Shown here: in pieces, positions 40,035 through 50,163 of the stretch
Position numbering within the stretch: the stretch's first letter is position 1
How the letters are laid out: every line of letters begins with the position of its first letter
NCBI GenBank assembly: GCA_945901025.1
Contig: CAMDJW010000002.1
Span: forward strand, 264,004-328,003
Reading direction: 5' to 3'
From: Spirosoma fluviale
Lineage (GTDB): Bacteria; Bacteroidota; Bacteroidia; Cytophagales; Spirosomataceae
DNA length: 64,000 nucleotides
Position numbers and translations under genes: made by a program
Notes under the pieces: model-generated
Told to the model about the DNA's origin: nothing
The model's database searches: none
The model's input: the letters and a program-made list of their open reading frames with translations, nothing else

Positions 40035-41579
40035 ATGTTTTTAACGATCGCCCTTAGCTTATTAAGTTTTGCACCAGCAGATTCTTTGACACACCAACTC
40101 GTGGTAGGTTCCTACACACAGACTGGAAATCCAGGTATTGAAGTCTTTGATATCAGCCTTCAAAGTGGGAAATCAAGAAAAACCTACGATTTGCAAGCCC
40201 CCGCAGCATCTTTCCAACATATTTCCGCGGATGGTCAATATTTATTTTCGATCACAGAAGAAGCCGGAGGGAAGTCGGCCATTAGTTCCTTTGTAAAAAA
40301 TGCCAAGGGCCAATTTGAAAAATTAAGTTCAAGCTTAACCGTTAGTCCAGGTCCATGTTATGTTTTATACCGGGAGGCGAGTAAAACTTTGTATGCGGCC
40401 AATTATTCAGGAGGTAGTTTAAGTGTATTTAAAACATTTGAGGGCCGTATTTCACCGGTAAGTCAGGTCATTCAATATACGGGATCAAGCGTTCATCCAA
40501 GTCGTCAAAAACAACCCCATGCTCACATGGCGATCCTTTCGCCCGATCAAAATTACCTGTATGTGAATGATTTAGGGACGGATAAAATATACCAACATAA
40601 AATTTTTGCGGATGGAACGGTGGAAGAAAAGTATACGGCAACAACCGTGCCGGCAGGCCAAGGTCCACGGCATTTAATATTTAACAAAGCCGGTAGTCAT
40701 GCCTATTTGATTACCGAGTTGAAGGGGCAGGTCGACGTATTTAAAGTGAGTAACAACCAATTAAATTTAGTTCAAACATTGGATGCCGATACGGCAAAAT
40801 CCCCTGATAAAGGAAGTGCTGATATTCACCTTTCTCCCAATGAAAAGTGGCTGATTAGTTCTAATCGGATAAGTTCTAATGAATTAACTATTTTCGCCGT
40901 GCAAGCTGATGGGCTTTTAAAGAAAGTTAAACATCAGACCGTCGCGCGCAAACCTAGAAACTTCAATTTTGACCCTACTGGCCATTTTGTATTTGTGGCA
41001 AGTCAAGATGATCACAAAGTGGAAGTATATTCCTTTAACGATCGAACAGGTGAATTAACCAATACCCACCAGGACATTTTGGTGCAGGCGCCTGTCAGCC
41101 TACATTTCATTGAAAAAGAAATAGATGCAGAAGCACAAATAAAAACGTTAAAAATAGGATTGAAAGCGCCTACCACTCCTATGGCCAATTACATAAAGTG
41201 TGTAATTTCAGGAAATATGGTCTATTTATCTGGTCATATTCCAGACAGGCCAGAGGGGGGCCAAGTGGTAGGAAAATTAGGAAAAGAGCTAAGTGTTGAG
41301 CAAGGCCAAGTAGCCGCAAGGCTCGTGGGAATTAATTTACTGTCAACCTTAAAGGCAAACATTGGAGATTTAAATCGGGTGAAAAGAATTGTAAAAGTCA
41401 ATGGGTTTGTAAATTCAGAATCTAATTTTACTCAACAGCCTGCCGTAATGAATGGATTCTCCAATCTGATGGTCGAAATATTTGGAGAACGCGGTCGACA
41501 TACCCGTTCAGCTATTGGCGTGAATGTATTGCCCAATAATGTTGCAGTGGAAATCGATATGGTAGTGGAGTTAAAATAA
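40035..41579 (+). CDS. 6-phosphogluconolactonase-like beta-propeller fused to RidA/YjgF-like domain
   Basis: aa 1-~355 lactonase (HQLVVGSYT...GPCYVLY...QPHAHMAILSPDQNYLYVNDLGTDKIY...GPRHLIF); aa ~372-514 RidA-like (GNMVYLSGHIP...ANIGDLNRVKRIVKVNGFVNS...GRHTRSAIGVNVLP). Confidence 0.88.
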   Translation: MFLTIALSLLSFAPADSLTHQLVVGSYTQTGNPGIEVFDISLQSGKSRKTYDLQAPAASFQHISADGQYLFSITEEAGGKSAISSFVKNAKGQFEKLSSSLTVSPGPCYVLYREASKTLYAANYSGGSLSVFKTFEGRISPVSQVIQYTGSSVHPSRQKQPHAHMAILSPDQNYLYVNDLGTDKIYQHKIFADGTVEEKYTATTVPAGQGPRHLIFNKAGSHAYLITELKGQVDVFKVSNNQLNLVQTLDADTAKSPDKGSADIHLSPNEKWLISSNRISSNELTIFAVQADGLLKKVKHQTVARKPRNFNFDPTGHFVFVASQDDHKVEVYSFNDRTGELTNTHQDILVQAPVSLHFIEKEIDAEAQIKTLKIGLKAPTTPMANYIKCVISGNMVYLSGHIPDRPEGGQVVGKLGKELSVEQGQVAARLVGINLLSTLKANIGDLNRVKRIVKVNGFVNSESNFTQQPAVMNGFSNLMVEIFGERGRHTRSAIGVNVLPNNVAVEIDMVVELK

Positions 41580-41599
41580 TTTATAAATAGCAATACAAA

Positions 41600-42856
41600 A
41601 TGAAGTTGAAAGTTGGGAATCCTTGGTTGATATTTAGTCCGTTTTTAGCCATTTTTATCTTATTGGTTTTGAAGTTACATTCCGATAAAATGGAGGGTGA
41701 CGAAAGCAGGTACATCATGTATGCCCAAAATCTTTTGCAAGGATTCTATTCCCCTAAAAATGTAGTATTCCTTTGGAATGGTCCAGGGTACCCACTTTTT
41801 TTGGTACCATTTTTATATTTCAAATTACCCTTAATCACCATCCCACTCGCGAATGCAATCATGCAATACATGAGCATTGTCTTTTTATTTAAATCCATCA
41901 AAGCATATACAAATACGAAAGTCGCCTTCATTGCATCTTTAGCTTGGGGCTTGTACTATTTGGGATACCAAGAAATTCCATCCGTATTGACCGAACCATT
42001 CACCTCATTTTTAATGAGTTCTTTGTTGTTGACAATAACCTCATTTTATACCAAAGGCAATAAAAATTATTTATATGCATCCGGTGTCATTATTGGATTA
42101 ATCGTTTTGACAAAGTTCATCTTTGGGTACATTTTATTACTCATGATTATTTTCTGGGCCGCTACATTCTTATTTTTTCGAATCAAAGTTATCGCCAAAC
42201 CTAAGATAAAAAGTTTACTCATTGCGCTAGGAATTGCCTTTGCAATAGTCACTCCATACCTAGCTTATACCTATAATTTAACCGGTAGAGTATTTTACTG
42301 GGGCAATAGCGGTGGAATGAACTTATATTGGATGAGTACCCCGTATGAAAATGAATTTGGCGACTGGTTTCCAGAAACATTATTTAATGGCCAAGAAGTG
42401 GGTGGACCCACTTTATATAAAAACCATTTAAGTGACTTTACGTATTTTTTAACCCTGAAAGGGGTTGAAAGCGATGATGCTTACAAAAAAAAGGGAATTG
42501 AAAATATCAAAAAATACCCAATAAAGTATCTTAGAAATTGGTTCACAAACCAGGGTAGATTATGGTTTAACTTTCCGCAAACAGGTTTTTCTCACACAGA
42601 AAGGGGATTATTGAGATTCGTACCCAATGCGATTTTGCTAACTTTTTTTATATTATCGCTTTATTTGTGGGGGTTGAATTTCAGAAAATGCCCCCTTGAA
42701 ATTAACTTTTTGGCCCTCTTTATATTGGCCTATTTGGCCTTGTCTTCACTGATTTCTGCATTGCCAAGACAACTGACTATTTCGGTGCCTATTTTACTTT
42801 TTTGGATTTCGTATATTCAATTTAGAAGCACGAAAGTTACCATTAAATTCGACTAA
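41600..42856 (+). CDS. GT-C/ArnT-like membrane glycosyltransferase
   Basis: Multi-TM with EGDESRYIMYAQNLLQGFYSP near N-terminus (DE-type GT-C motif). Confidence 0.75.
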   Translation: MKLKVGNPWLIFSPFLAIFILLVLKLHSDKMEGDESRYIMYAQNLLQGFYSPKNVVFLWNGPGYPLFLVPFLYFKLPLITIPLANAIMQYMSIVFLFKSIKAYTNTKVAFIASLAWGLYYLGYQEIPSVLTEPFTSFLMSSLLLTITSFYTKGNKNYLYASGVIIGLIVLTKFIFGYILLLMIIFWAATFLFFRIKVIAKPKIKSLLIALGIAFAIVTPYLAYTYNLTGRVFYWGNSGGMNLYWMSTPYENEFGDWFPETLFNGQEVGGPTLYKNHLSDFTYFLTLKGVESDDAYKKKGIENIKKYPIKYLRNWFTNQGRLWFNFPQTGFSHTERGLLRFVPNAILLTFFILSLYLWGLNFRKCPLEINFLALFILAYLALSSLISALPRQLTISVPILLFWISYIQFRSTKVTIKFD

Positions 42857-42861
42857 AAATT

Positions 42862-44325
42862 TTAAACTTTGCCTGGAACAGCGCGTCCCACGATGCCTGA
42901 TTCAGCCCCGCGGTCACCACCTTCATGGTATTCAGCGTCTTCGTTGACATCCCAAACATCGTATATTTGACTGCCAGAGATGATATTTTTAGCGGCTAGC
43001 ATCGCTGTCATCATGCTATGATCTTGATTATTGTACTTATGCATTCCGTTGCGGCCCACCAAATACAAACCAGGATAAGATTCAAGACCTTTCCTTATAT
43101 CTAACAAATGCTCTTTATACTCATGGTCATACACCGGATAGGCTTTGGGTTGGCGTACAACATACCCATCTATGACCGAGTTTTCGTTCGTCAAACCTAT
43201 TTGTGAAATCTCTTTTTTACCCAAAGCGATCAACTCCTCATTTGAGCTAGTCCATAATCCATCCCCTTCAAAGCAAAAATATTCAAGTCCGTAACATGCC
43301 ATAGAAGGATCAGGAACCATATAAGGGCTCCATGATTTAAAATTCTGTACTCGGCCTACTTTTACTTTAGGATCATGAATGTAAATCCAATTATCAGTGA
43401 AGGCATCTTCATCTTTACAAATTAAAACCACAGTTAAAAAATCGCGATAGCCCAATTTAGATGCGGCTGTCAAGGATTTTTGAGGCAATGCCGGAATAAT
43501 ACATGGAATCAACTCACGCATTGGGGCGGAAGAAAGTACGTGAGAAAAACCCTGTAACACATCACCATTGGATATATGAACATTCCACAAATCTCCCTTT
43601 AATTCGATGTTTTTTACTCCCCTGTTCATCAAAATTTCAACCCCGAAGGCCTTACTTTTTTCAACGCATGTTTCCCACATTAATCCGGGGCCACTTTTAG
43701 GATAGCGGAAAGAATCGATTAACGTTTTAATTACTCCGTCCCCCTTCTTTTTATTTTTATTGGGGAACAAAGCATTCCAAATAGCTGAACTTAAAGACAA
43801 GCCTTTGATTCGTTGGGCTGCCCAATCTGCCGAAATTTCATTGCAAGGAATCCCCCAAACTTTTTCTGTATAAGTCTTAAAAAAGATATTAAATAAGCGC
43901 TTCCCGAATTGATTAGTCACCCACTCTTCAAAATTCTTTGGATCTTTAATTGGGAAAACCTTAGCTTGTAAATAACTAAGGACACATAAAATACTTTCGA
44001 ATATACCCAATTTCAAAAGTGCCTCCATCGCAACTAATGGATATGAAAAGAAATTGTTATTGTAATAAATACGTGAACTACGAGGTCTCTCTAACATCTC
44101 ATCTCCCAAAATCTCCGTCCAAAAATCTTCGACTTCCTGGGATTTAGAAAAAAACCGATGCCCTCCTATATCGAAATGAAATCCTTTATACGACTCAGTC
44201 CTGGAAATTCCTCCCACGTAGGTAGGATCTTTTTCAAAAACCGTGACCGCTACATTAGCCTTCCCTAATAAATATGCCGCCGTTAAACCAGCAGGCCCCG
44301 CACCTATAATCGCTACTTTTTTCAT
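42862..44325 (-). CDS. FAD-dependent oxidoreductase (UDP-galactopyranose mutase/protoporphyrinogen oxidase-like)
   Basis: [63 protein letters not shown]. Confidence 0.88.
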   Translation of the reverse strand: MKKVAIIGAGPAGLTAAYLLGKANVAVTVFEKDPTYVGGISRTESYKGFHFDIGGHRFFSKSQEVEDFWTEILGDEMLERPRSSRIYYNNNFFSYPLVAMEALLKLGIFESILCVLSYLQAKVFPIKDPKNFEEWVTNQFGKRLFNIFFKTYTEKVWGIPCNEISADWAAQRIKGLSLSSAIWNALFPNKNKKKGDGVIKTLIDSFRYPKSGPGLMWETCVEKSKAFGVEILMNRGVKNIELKGDLWNVHISNGDVLQGFSHVLSSAPMRELIPCIIPALPQKSLTAASKLGYRDFLTVVLICKDEDAFTDNWIYIHDPKVKVGRVQNFKSWSPYMVPDPSMACYGLEYFCFEGDGLWTSSNEELIALGKKEISQIGLTNENSVIDGYVVRQPKAYPVYDHEYKEHLLDIRKGLESYPGLYLVGRNGMHKYNNQDHSMMTAMLAAKNIISGSQIYDVWDVNEDAEYHEGGDRGAESGIVGRAVPGKV

Positions 44326-44463
44326 TTATAAATCACCTTAAAATAAACGTAATATTCGATACTGAGCTTTTCTTAATAATTTAAAATCTATTTTTAAAAT
44401 TAAAAAATATCCATCCACAAAACTATGAAAAATAGTTGATTAAACCTCAATTGGGCCTAATTA

Positions 44464-45741
44464 TCAAGCCGCCGCCATTTCTTTAATCGCCTTAACCAAC
44501 ACATCTAACTCAGCCGTGGAGGTAAAAACATTGGCCGTAATTCTACAACCGTGCACATTTGAATTGTCGATGGCCACCGTATAAATTCCGTATTGATTCA
44601 AAAGCTTCTTGGCTAAATCCGGCGCTGGAATTCCTTTAATACCTACATTAGCAATGGCGCAATTTCGAGCAGGATCCTTCGGTGTATTCATTAACACACC
44701 ATCAATATTGCGAACACGAGAAGTCCAATAATTTTGCAAATAACGTAATCGGGCCAATTTATTTTCTGGACCCATTTTTTTATAAAAATCAATCGAACTT
44801 GAAATAGCTAAATGTGCATGCACAGGATGTGTTCCCAAATGACTTAAACGCTTGATATCAAATTCCTCATCTGGAAATTCCGCCTCCGCAATCAATGGCC
44901 AAATCTTGGCTATCTTTTCTTTTTTAACATATAACATGCCGACTCCTAAAGGAACTGCTAACCATTTATGTAAACTAGCCCCGTAATAATCACAACCCAA
45001 CTCAGGAAGCGTGTAAATAAGTTGGGCCACCGCATGTGCACCATCCACCATCACCTCAACTCCCTTTTCATGTGCCATTTGGCAGATCTTTTTAACCGGC
45101 ATCACTTGGCCCGAGATATTAACCACATGAGAAATTAACAACAACTTGGTTTTGGGTGTAATCGCATTGGCATACAAAGCCACAAGTTCATCATCTGAAG
45201 CCGGATCCAAAGGCAAAGAAACTACGTTGTTTTTCACTCCATAGCGCTTGGCGACCATTTTAAACATGTCCAACATCGCAGGATAATCTTGCTGAGCCAT
45301 CACCGCCTCATCCCCCGATTTCCAAGGGTATCCGCCAATAATCATATCCAAAGATTCCGTAGTATTGCGCGTTAACGTCAACTCTTTGGCTGAACAGCCC
45401 ATTAATTCCGCGACTAGACTGGTAGCTTTTTCCCGATTCGTAATTTGAGCCGTTCGCATATAATAAGCCCCTTGTAAATTTACCTCTCGAATATGCTTAA
45501 TGTATTGCTCTAAAATCTCTTCTGGAAGTATGTTATAATAGCCACTTTCCAAATTAATGTATTCCGATTTCAAGCGATATAATTTGCGGTATTTGGCCCA
45601 ATAGGCTTCGTCAATAGCTAAATCCTCCGAATTTTTCTCCTTCGCATACTCCATCAATTCTTCGATTTTACTAACAGGGGTCTTGATACTTGCGAATCCT
45701 GAAAGCAATGCCATATTTTTCAAAAAGACTCTTTTTTCCAT
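44464..45741 (-). CDS. Class V aminotransferase-fold PLP enzyme
   Basis: LTRNTTESLDMI; EVMVDGAHAVAQ; YYGASLHKWLAVPLGVGMLYV. Confidence 0.9.
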   Translation of the reverse strand: MEKRVFLKNMALLSGFASIKTPVSKIEELMEYAKEKNSEDLAIDEAYWAKYRKLYRLKSEYINLESGYYNILPEEILEQYIKHIREVNLQGAYYMRTAQITNREKATSLVAELMGCSAKELTLTRNTTESLDMIIGGYPWKSGDEAVMAQQDYPAMLDMFKMVAKRYGVKNNVVSLPLDPASDDELVALYANAITPKTKLLLISHVVNISGQVMPVKKICQMAHEKGVEVMVDGAHAVAQLIYTLPELGCDYYGASLHKWLAVPLGVGMLYVKKEKIAKIWPLIAEAEFPDEEFDIKRLSHLGTHPVHAHLAISSSIDFYKKMGPENKLARLRYLQNYWTSRVRNIDGVLMNTPKDPARNCAIANVGIKGIPAPDLAKKLLNQYGIYTVAIDNSNVHGCRITANVFTSTAELDVLVKAIKEMAAA

Positions 45742-45755
45742 GGTTACCAGATAAA

Positions 45756-46589
45756 TTAATAGTCCGTTTTGATATCTTTATTAAACGGCAAACCTAATTG
45801 GTATGACATGTTTTTATCTTGCCCTCCATCTAAAACATCAAGTCCATAGCGAATTTCAGTCAATTCCATCACTTGGAAAGTGCCAAAAATACGATCCCAA
45901 ATAGAAAAAATATTGCCATAATTTGAATCAGTTTGAGGCCTCACCTCGTGGTGATGAATCTTATGCATATTAGGCGAAACAATGACATAGGAAATGAATG
46001 TATCCACCGCTGCCGGCAAAGAAATATTGGCATGATTAAACTGAGACAGCAAAGCACTCAAGCTTTGATACACCATCACTAGCCACATAGGTGCCCCACA
46101 AATAAATACACCAATCAGCGTAAAAATCGCCCTAAATACACTCTCCCCGGGGTGATGGCGATTAGCCGTCGTGGTGTCCACATGCGTATCTGCATGATGG
46201 ACCATATGAAATTTCCAAAGAACTTTTACCTTATGTTCGATCCAGTGAATAAAATAAGCTCCCACTAAATCCAATAACAACATCCCCATTAAAAAGAATA
46301 GCCAAGTGGGCAAAGCATATATTTGCAAGAGTCCATAATGATTTAAAACTGTCCAATCACTTGCTTGCACAATGATCGTGGCAAAAATGAAATTAATGAT
46401 GATAGTCGTTAACGTAAATATCAAATTTAACTTAGCATGCTTCCATTTGCCATACTCATTTTTAAACATGGGGATCACTCCCTCGATGATCCAGAAAAAG
46501 GTAATTCCTCCGGCTAAAATAAGCGCTCTATGTGAGCTAGGAATGGTATCAAAATATGCAATCATTTGTTCTAACATCGCTAATATCAT
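45756..46589 (-). CDS. Sterol desaturase / fatty acid hydroxylase family protein
   Basis: HWIEHKVKVLWKFHMVHHAD...ANRHHP...HKIHHHEV histidine boxes. Confidence 0.92.
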   Translation of the reverse strand: MILAMLEQMIAYFDTIPSSHRALILAGGITFFWIIEGVIPMFKNEYGKWKHAKLNLIFTLTTIIINFIFATIIVQASDWTVLNHYGLLQIYALPTWLFFLMGMLLLDLVGAYFIHWIEHKVKVLWKFHMVHHADTHVDTTTANRHHPGESVFRAIFTLIGVFICGAPMWLVMVYQSLSALLSQFNHANISLPAAVDTFISYVIVSPNMHKIHHHEVRPQTDSNYGNIFSIWDRIFGTFQVMELTEIRYGLDVLDGGQDKNMSYQLGLPFNKDIKTDY

Positions 46590-46662
46590 TTAAAATGCTT
46601 TGCAGCAAAGTCTAAAAATTAAGGCCCATTGAGCTCAGGGCTAAGGCCTTTTTCATTAAAAA

Positions 46663-47763
46663 TTATAAATCCTTCACACAACGAAATCCAGTATGCTCCA
46701 ATCCAGAATCCGGACTTGATTTCATTCTAGCCGCCACTCGGTAACTAGCACAATACGAATCATTACACAAAAATGACCCGCCCCGCATGACTTTTTTGGG
46801 AATTCCTGGCTCATCAGGATCAAAACTATCCTTGGGACCTCTGGGTGAAATCGCCAATTTAGGTTTTAAAACTTTATAATAATCAGGCCTATAATTATCA
46901 AAACACCACTCCCAAACATTGCCTCCCATATCCGACAAACCAAAGCCATTCGCCTGAAAACTTTTTACGGGAGCCGTGGTAAATTTATAGCCATCTTTCG
47001 CATCATCTTGATAAGGAAATTTCCCCTGCCAAGTATTTGCCTTGATTTTTCCCTTGTCCACCGATTCAGCTCCCCACGGATATTCCATATTTTTTAATCC
47101 CCCACGAGCGGCCCATTCCCATTCCGCCTCCGTAGGCAAACGTTTCCCAGCCCATTTCGCATAGGCCTGAGCATCATCCCAAGAAACTTGAACCACAGGA
47201 TGGTTTTCCTTTCCTAAGATATTGGAAAGTGGACCCGATGGATGACGCCAATCGGCCCCACGCTTAAATTGCCACCATTGACTATAATCACTTAAGTTTA
47301 CGGGGCCGAGGGTTGGCATAAAAACTAAAGAACTGGCGGCCAGTAAAGAATCCGGGGGTTTTGGGGTGCCAACAGGTACCTGTTTTTTCATTTCATCCCA
47401 ATCAATAGGTCGTTCAGCCGTAGTCACATAGCCCGTTGCCTGAACAAACTCCTGAAATTGAGCATTCGTAACCTCGGTTTGATCCATCCAAAAACTAGCC
47501 AACTTAACCATGTGAACGGGATACTCATCCGTTCTTCCCTCTTTGGTATGAGATCCCATACCAAAAATACCTGCTGGAATTCGAACCATTCCCTGCACAT
47601 TTATCCCCTTCGTATTGCTCGAGTTAATGACATTTTTGGCCAATATAAAACCCTTCTTTGAAGGTACAGGAACATGGCAAACAGGGATTTTTTTTGTTTG
47701 GGCAAACAAATTAAATCCGCAAAATAGGAGCATCAACAAAGCCTTTATTTTAAATCTAGTCAT
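46663..47763 (-). CDS. Formylglycine-generating enzyme family (SUMF1-like) protein
   Basis: RIPAGIFGMGSHTKEGRTDEYPVHMVKLASFWMDQTEVTNAQFQEFV; GNVWEWCFDNY; RGGSFLCNDSYCASYRVAAR. Confidence 0.92.
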   Translation of the reverse strand: MTRFKIKALLMLLFCGFNLFAQTKKIPVCHVPVPSKKGFILAKNVINSSNTKGINVQGMVRIPAGIFGMGSHTKEGRTDEYPVHMVKLASFWMDQTEVTNAQFQEFVQATGYVTTAERPIDWDEMKKQVPVGTPKPPDSLLAASSLVFMPTLGPVNLSDYSQWWQFKRGADWRHPSGPLSNILGKENHPVVQVSWDDAQAYAKWAGKRLPTEAEWEWAARGGLKNMEYPWGAESVDKGKIKANTWQGKFPYQDDAKDGYKFTTAPVKSFQANGFGLSDMGGNVWEWCFDNYRPDYYKVLKPKLAISPRGPKDSFDPDEPGIPKKVMRGGSFLCNDSYCASYRVAARMKSSPDSGLEHTGFRCVKDL

Positions 47764-47875
47764 ATATTCATTTAGCTTTTCGCCAAATCCTGATATTCAT
47801 TTCAAATTGTTTTAGCTAATTTAATAAAATTTAGAACTTTTATCATCTAATTTACAAGGGTAAACTTGATTTATT

Positions 47876-48553
47876 ATGATTTATGAAAACCTTAAGGGCT
47901 ATGATATTTATGCACTGGGCGATTCGGCGATCACGATTGAATTCGGGAAACATATTAATCCAGAGACCAATGACCTCGTCATTGCGCGCTTCAATCAATT
48001 TCAAGAAAATCCTATCAAAGGGGCCCTAGACCTAATTCCATCCTATCATTCTTTGACAATCTGTTATGATTTAAGCTTTGTGGCCAAACAAAAAATGGGG
48101 TTAAATTCGCTGATAGACCAAGTGAAATCGCGTTTAGAAGAACCTGTAGAATTACAGGCTAATTAGTCCAAATTACATGAAGTCCCTGTAGTTTATGGCG
48201 GCAAAAACGGATCAGATTTGTTGCGAGTGAGCCAAGAAAAAGGAATTGACCAAAATGAAATTATTCGTTTACACGCGGAACCTACCTATCGGGTGTATAT
48301 GTTAGGCTTCATCCCAGGATTTGCTTATTTAGGAGAACTAGATGCTAAACTTACGATGCCTCGAAAATCTTCCCCACAGCCCATGATCCCTGGTAGCATT
48401 GGAATCGCAGGTCTCCAAACAGGTATTTATCCATCCTTTTCCCCTGGAGGTTGGAACATCATAGGACATACCGATTACCCCCTTTTAACGAATGGAATAC
48501 CCATTCTGCAAGCAGGCGACCGAGTAAAATTCATTCCTCAAAACCAATTATGA
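47876..48553 (+). pseudogene. pxpB: 5-oxoprolinase subunit B interrupted by one in-frame TAG (48164-48166)
   Basis: 47876-48166 encodes YDIYALGDSAITIEFGKHI...; frame stays the same after TAG: SKLHEVPVVYGGKNGSDLLRVSQE...MLGFIPGFAYLGELDAKLTMPRKSSPQPMIPGSIGIAGLQTGIYP. Confidence 0.85.
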
Positions 48554-49476
48554 GCCTAATTATCCATAAGGTAGGAATTTTAGATACGATCCAACATTTT
48601 GGAATGAAAGGGCTGCAATCAAAAGGTATTCGGCCAGGAGGTGTCATGGACCAATTTTCCGCTTCGATTGCCAATGCACTCGTGGGCAATAAACTAAATG
48701 AAGACCTATTGGAAATTCATTTCCCCGCTTGCGAAATCACCTTTAAAAAATCATGCATCATTGCTCTAGTGGGCGCCCATTTTTCTGCTAAATTAAATGA
48801 AAAATACCTCCCCTTAAACAGGCCCATTCTGATTCCAACCAATGGCAAATTACAATTTGTCGCCCCTAAATCTGGCAGAATAGTGTATTTAGCTGTCCAA
48901 GGAGGACTGATGGGCCAAGGGCGACTCATAAAAAATAGTGAAATAGAATTTAAAAAGAAGCCCAAACTGAATTCCTCTTCCTTGCATATATTTCCATGGT
49001 CAGCAGATGTCGATTGGCAGAAATATTCCCCCGAAATTCATGTCATTCAAGGCCGAGAATGGGAGCGATTAAATGAAGAATCGCAAAGAAAATTTTGTTG
49101 CAAGCCCTTTAAATTATCCCACCATGCTGATCGCATGGGCTACCGATTGCTACATGAACCTTTCCACACAAGAACCAAGGAAGAAATCATTTCCTCTGCC
49201 GTTAATTTTGGAACGATTCAACTGCTTCCCAATGGACAAACGATTGTGCTGATGGCTGATCATCAAACGACCGGAGGATACCCAAGAATTGCGCACGTCA
49301 TTTCGGCCGATCTCCCCAAACTAGCGCAAAAAAGTCCCGGGGATGAAGTCGTATTTCATCTAACAGATCAAGAAACTGCTGAGAAAGAATGGGCAGCCCA
49401 ACAAAAACACATTAGACAAATTCAAAATATAAGCCAATTAAAACTAGATGAATTCTTTCAAAAAAATTCCAATTAA
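48550..49476 (+). CDS. pxpC: 5-oxoprolinase subunit C (KipA/biotin-dependent carboxyltransferase-like)
   Basis: IHKVGILDTIQHFGMKGLQSKGIRPGGVMDQFSASIANALVGN; ATGA overlap with pxpB (ORF track start 48451). Confidence 0.92.
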   Translation: MSLIIHKVGILDTIQHFGMKGLQSKGIRPGGVMDQFSASIANALVGNKLNEDLLEIHFPACEITFKKSCIIALVGAHFSAKLNEKYLPLNRPILIPTNGKLQFVAPKSGRIVYLAVQGGLMGQGRLIKNSEIEFKKKPKLNSSSLHIFPWSADVDWQKYSPEIHVIQGREWERLNEESQRKFCCKPFKLSHHADRMGYRLLHEPFHTRTKEEIISSAVNFGTIQLLPNGQTIVLMADHQTTGGYPRIAHVISADLPKLAQKSPGDEVVFHLTDQETAEKEWAAQQKHIRQIQNISQLKLDEFFQKNSN

Positions 49477-50161
49477 TTGTGATTTAGGAGAAGGGATGCC
49501 TGACGATGCGGCTATAATCCCTTTCATCGACGAAGCGAATATTGCCTGTGGATTTCATGCAGGTAATTCGTTAACCATGCGAACAACGATCGCACATTGC
49601 CTCTCCCACCAAGTAAAAATAGGTGCCCATCCTTCCTACTTAGATCGGGAAAATTTTGGCCGAACCGTTGTCCCATTAAGCCCAACAGAAATATACCTAC
49701 TGGTCCAAAAACAAGTACTCATTTTACAGAAAATAGCAGCCGAGTCAGGGGCTAAACTAAACCACGTAAAACCTCATGGTGCTTTATACAATGAATCTGC
49801 GAAAAATGAAACCGTCGCTCGTGCCATTGCAAAAGCTATTTTTGACCTGGATCCATCCCTTATTTTATTTGGCCTAAGCCAAAGTCATTCCATTACTCAA
49901 GCTAGAATAATGGGATTAAAGGTAGCTAATGAAACTTTTGCAGATCGAGCTTATGTTGAGGATGGCAGTTTAATGCCGAGAAGCCAAAACGGGGCTGTTC
50001 ATGAAGACGTGGACTCATTAGTTCAGCAAGTCCTTAATATTCAAAATGGATTTGTAAAGACCAGCCATGGCCACAAAATAAAGTTAACATCAGACACTAT
50101 TTGCATTCATGGGGATGGCCCAAATGCACTAGCTTTTGCTAAAAAGATTCACAGCCTATAG
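49448..50161 (+). CDS. pxpA: 5-oxoprolinase subunit A (LamB/YcsF family)
   Basis: INCDLGEGMPDDAAIIPFIDEANIACGFHAGN; VKPHGALYN; RAYVEDGSLMPRSQNGAVHED. Confidence 0.95.
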   Translation: MNSFKKIPINCDLGEGMPDDAAIIPFIDEANIACGFHAGNSLTMRTTIAHCLSHQVKIGAHPSYLDRENFGRTVVPLSPTEIYLLVQKQVLILQKIAAESGAKLNHVKPHGALYNESAKNETVARAIAKAIFDLDPSLILFGLSQSHSITQARIMGLKVANETFADRAYVEDGSLMPRSQNGAVHEDVDSLVQQVLNIQNGFVKTSHGHKIKLTSDTICIHGDGPNALAFAKKIHSL

Positions 50162-50163
50162 AC

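Noticed and set aside
46620-46660. AAGGCC...GGCCTTTTT near the end of the SUMF1-like gene
   Set aside because: Only a 6-bp stem with a long loop; weak terminator candidate.
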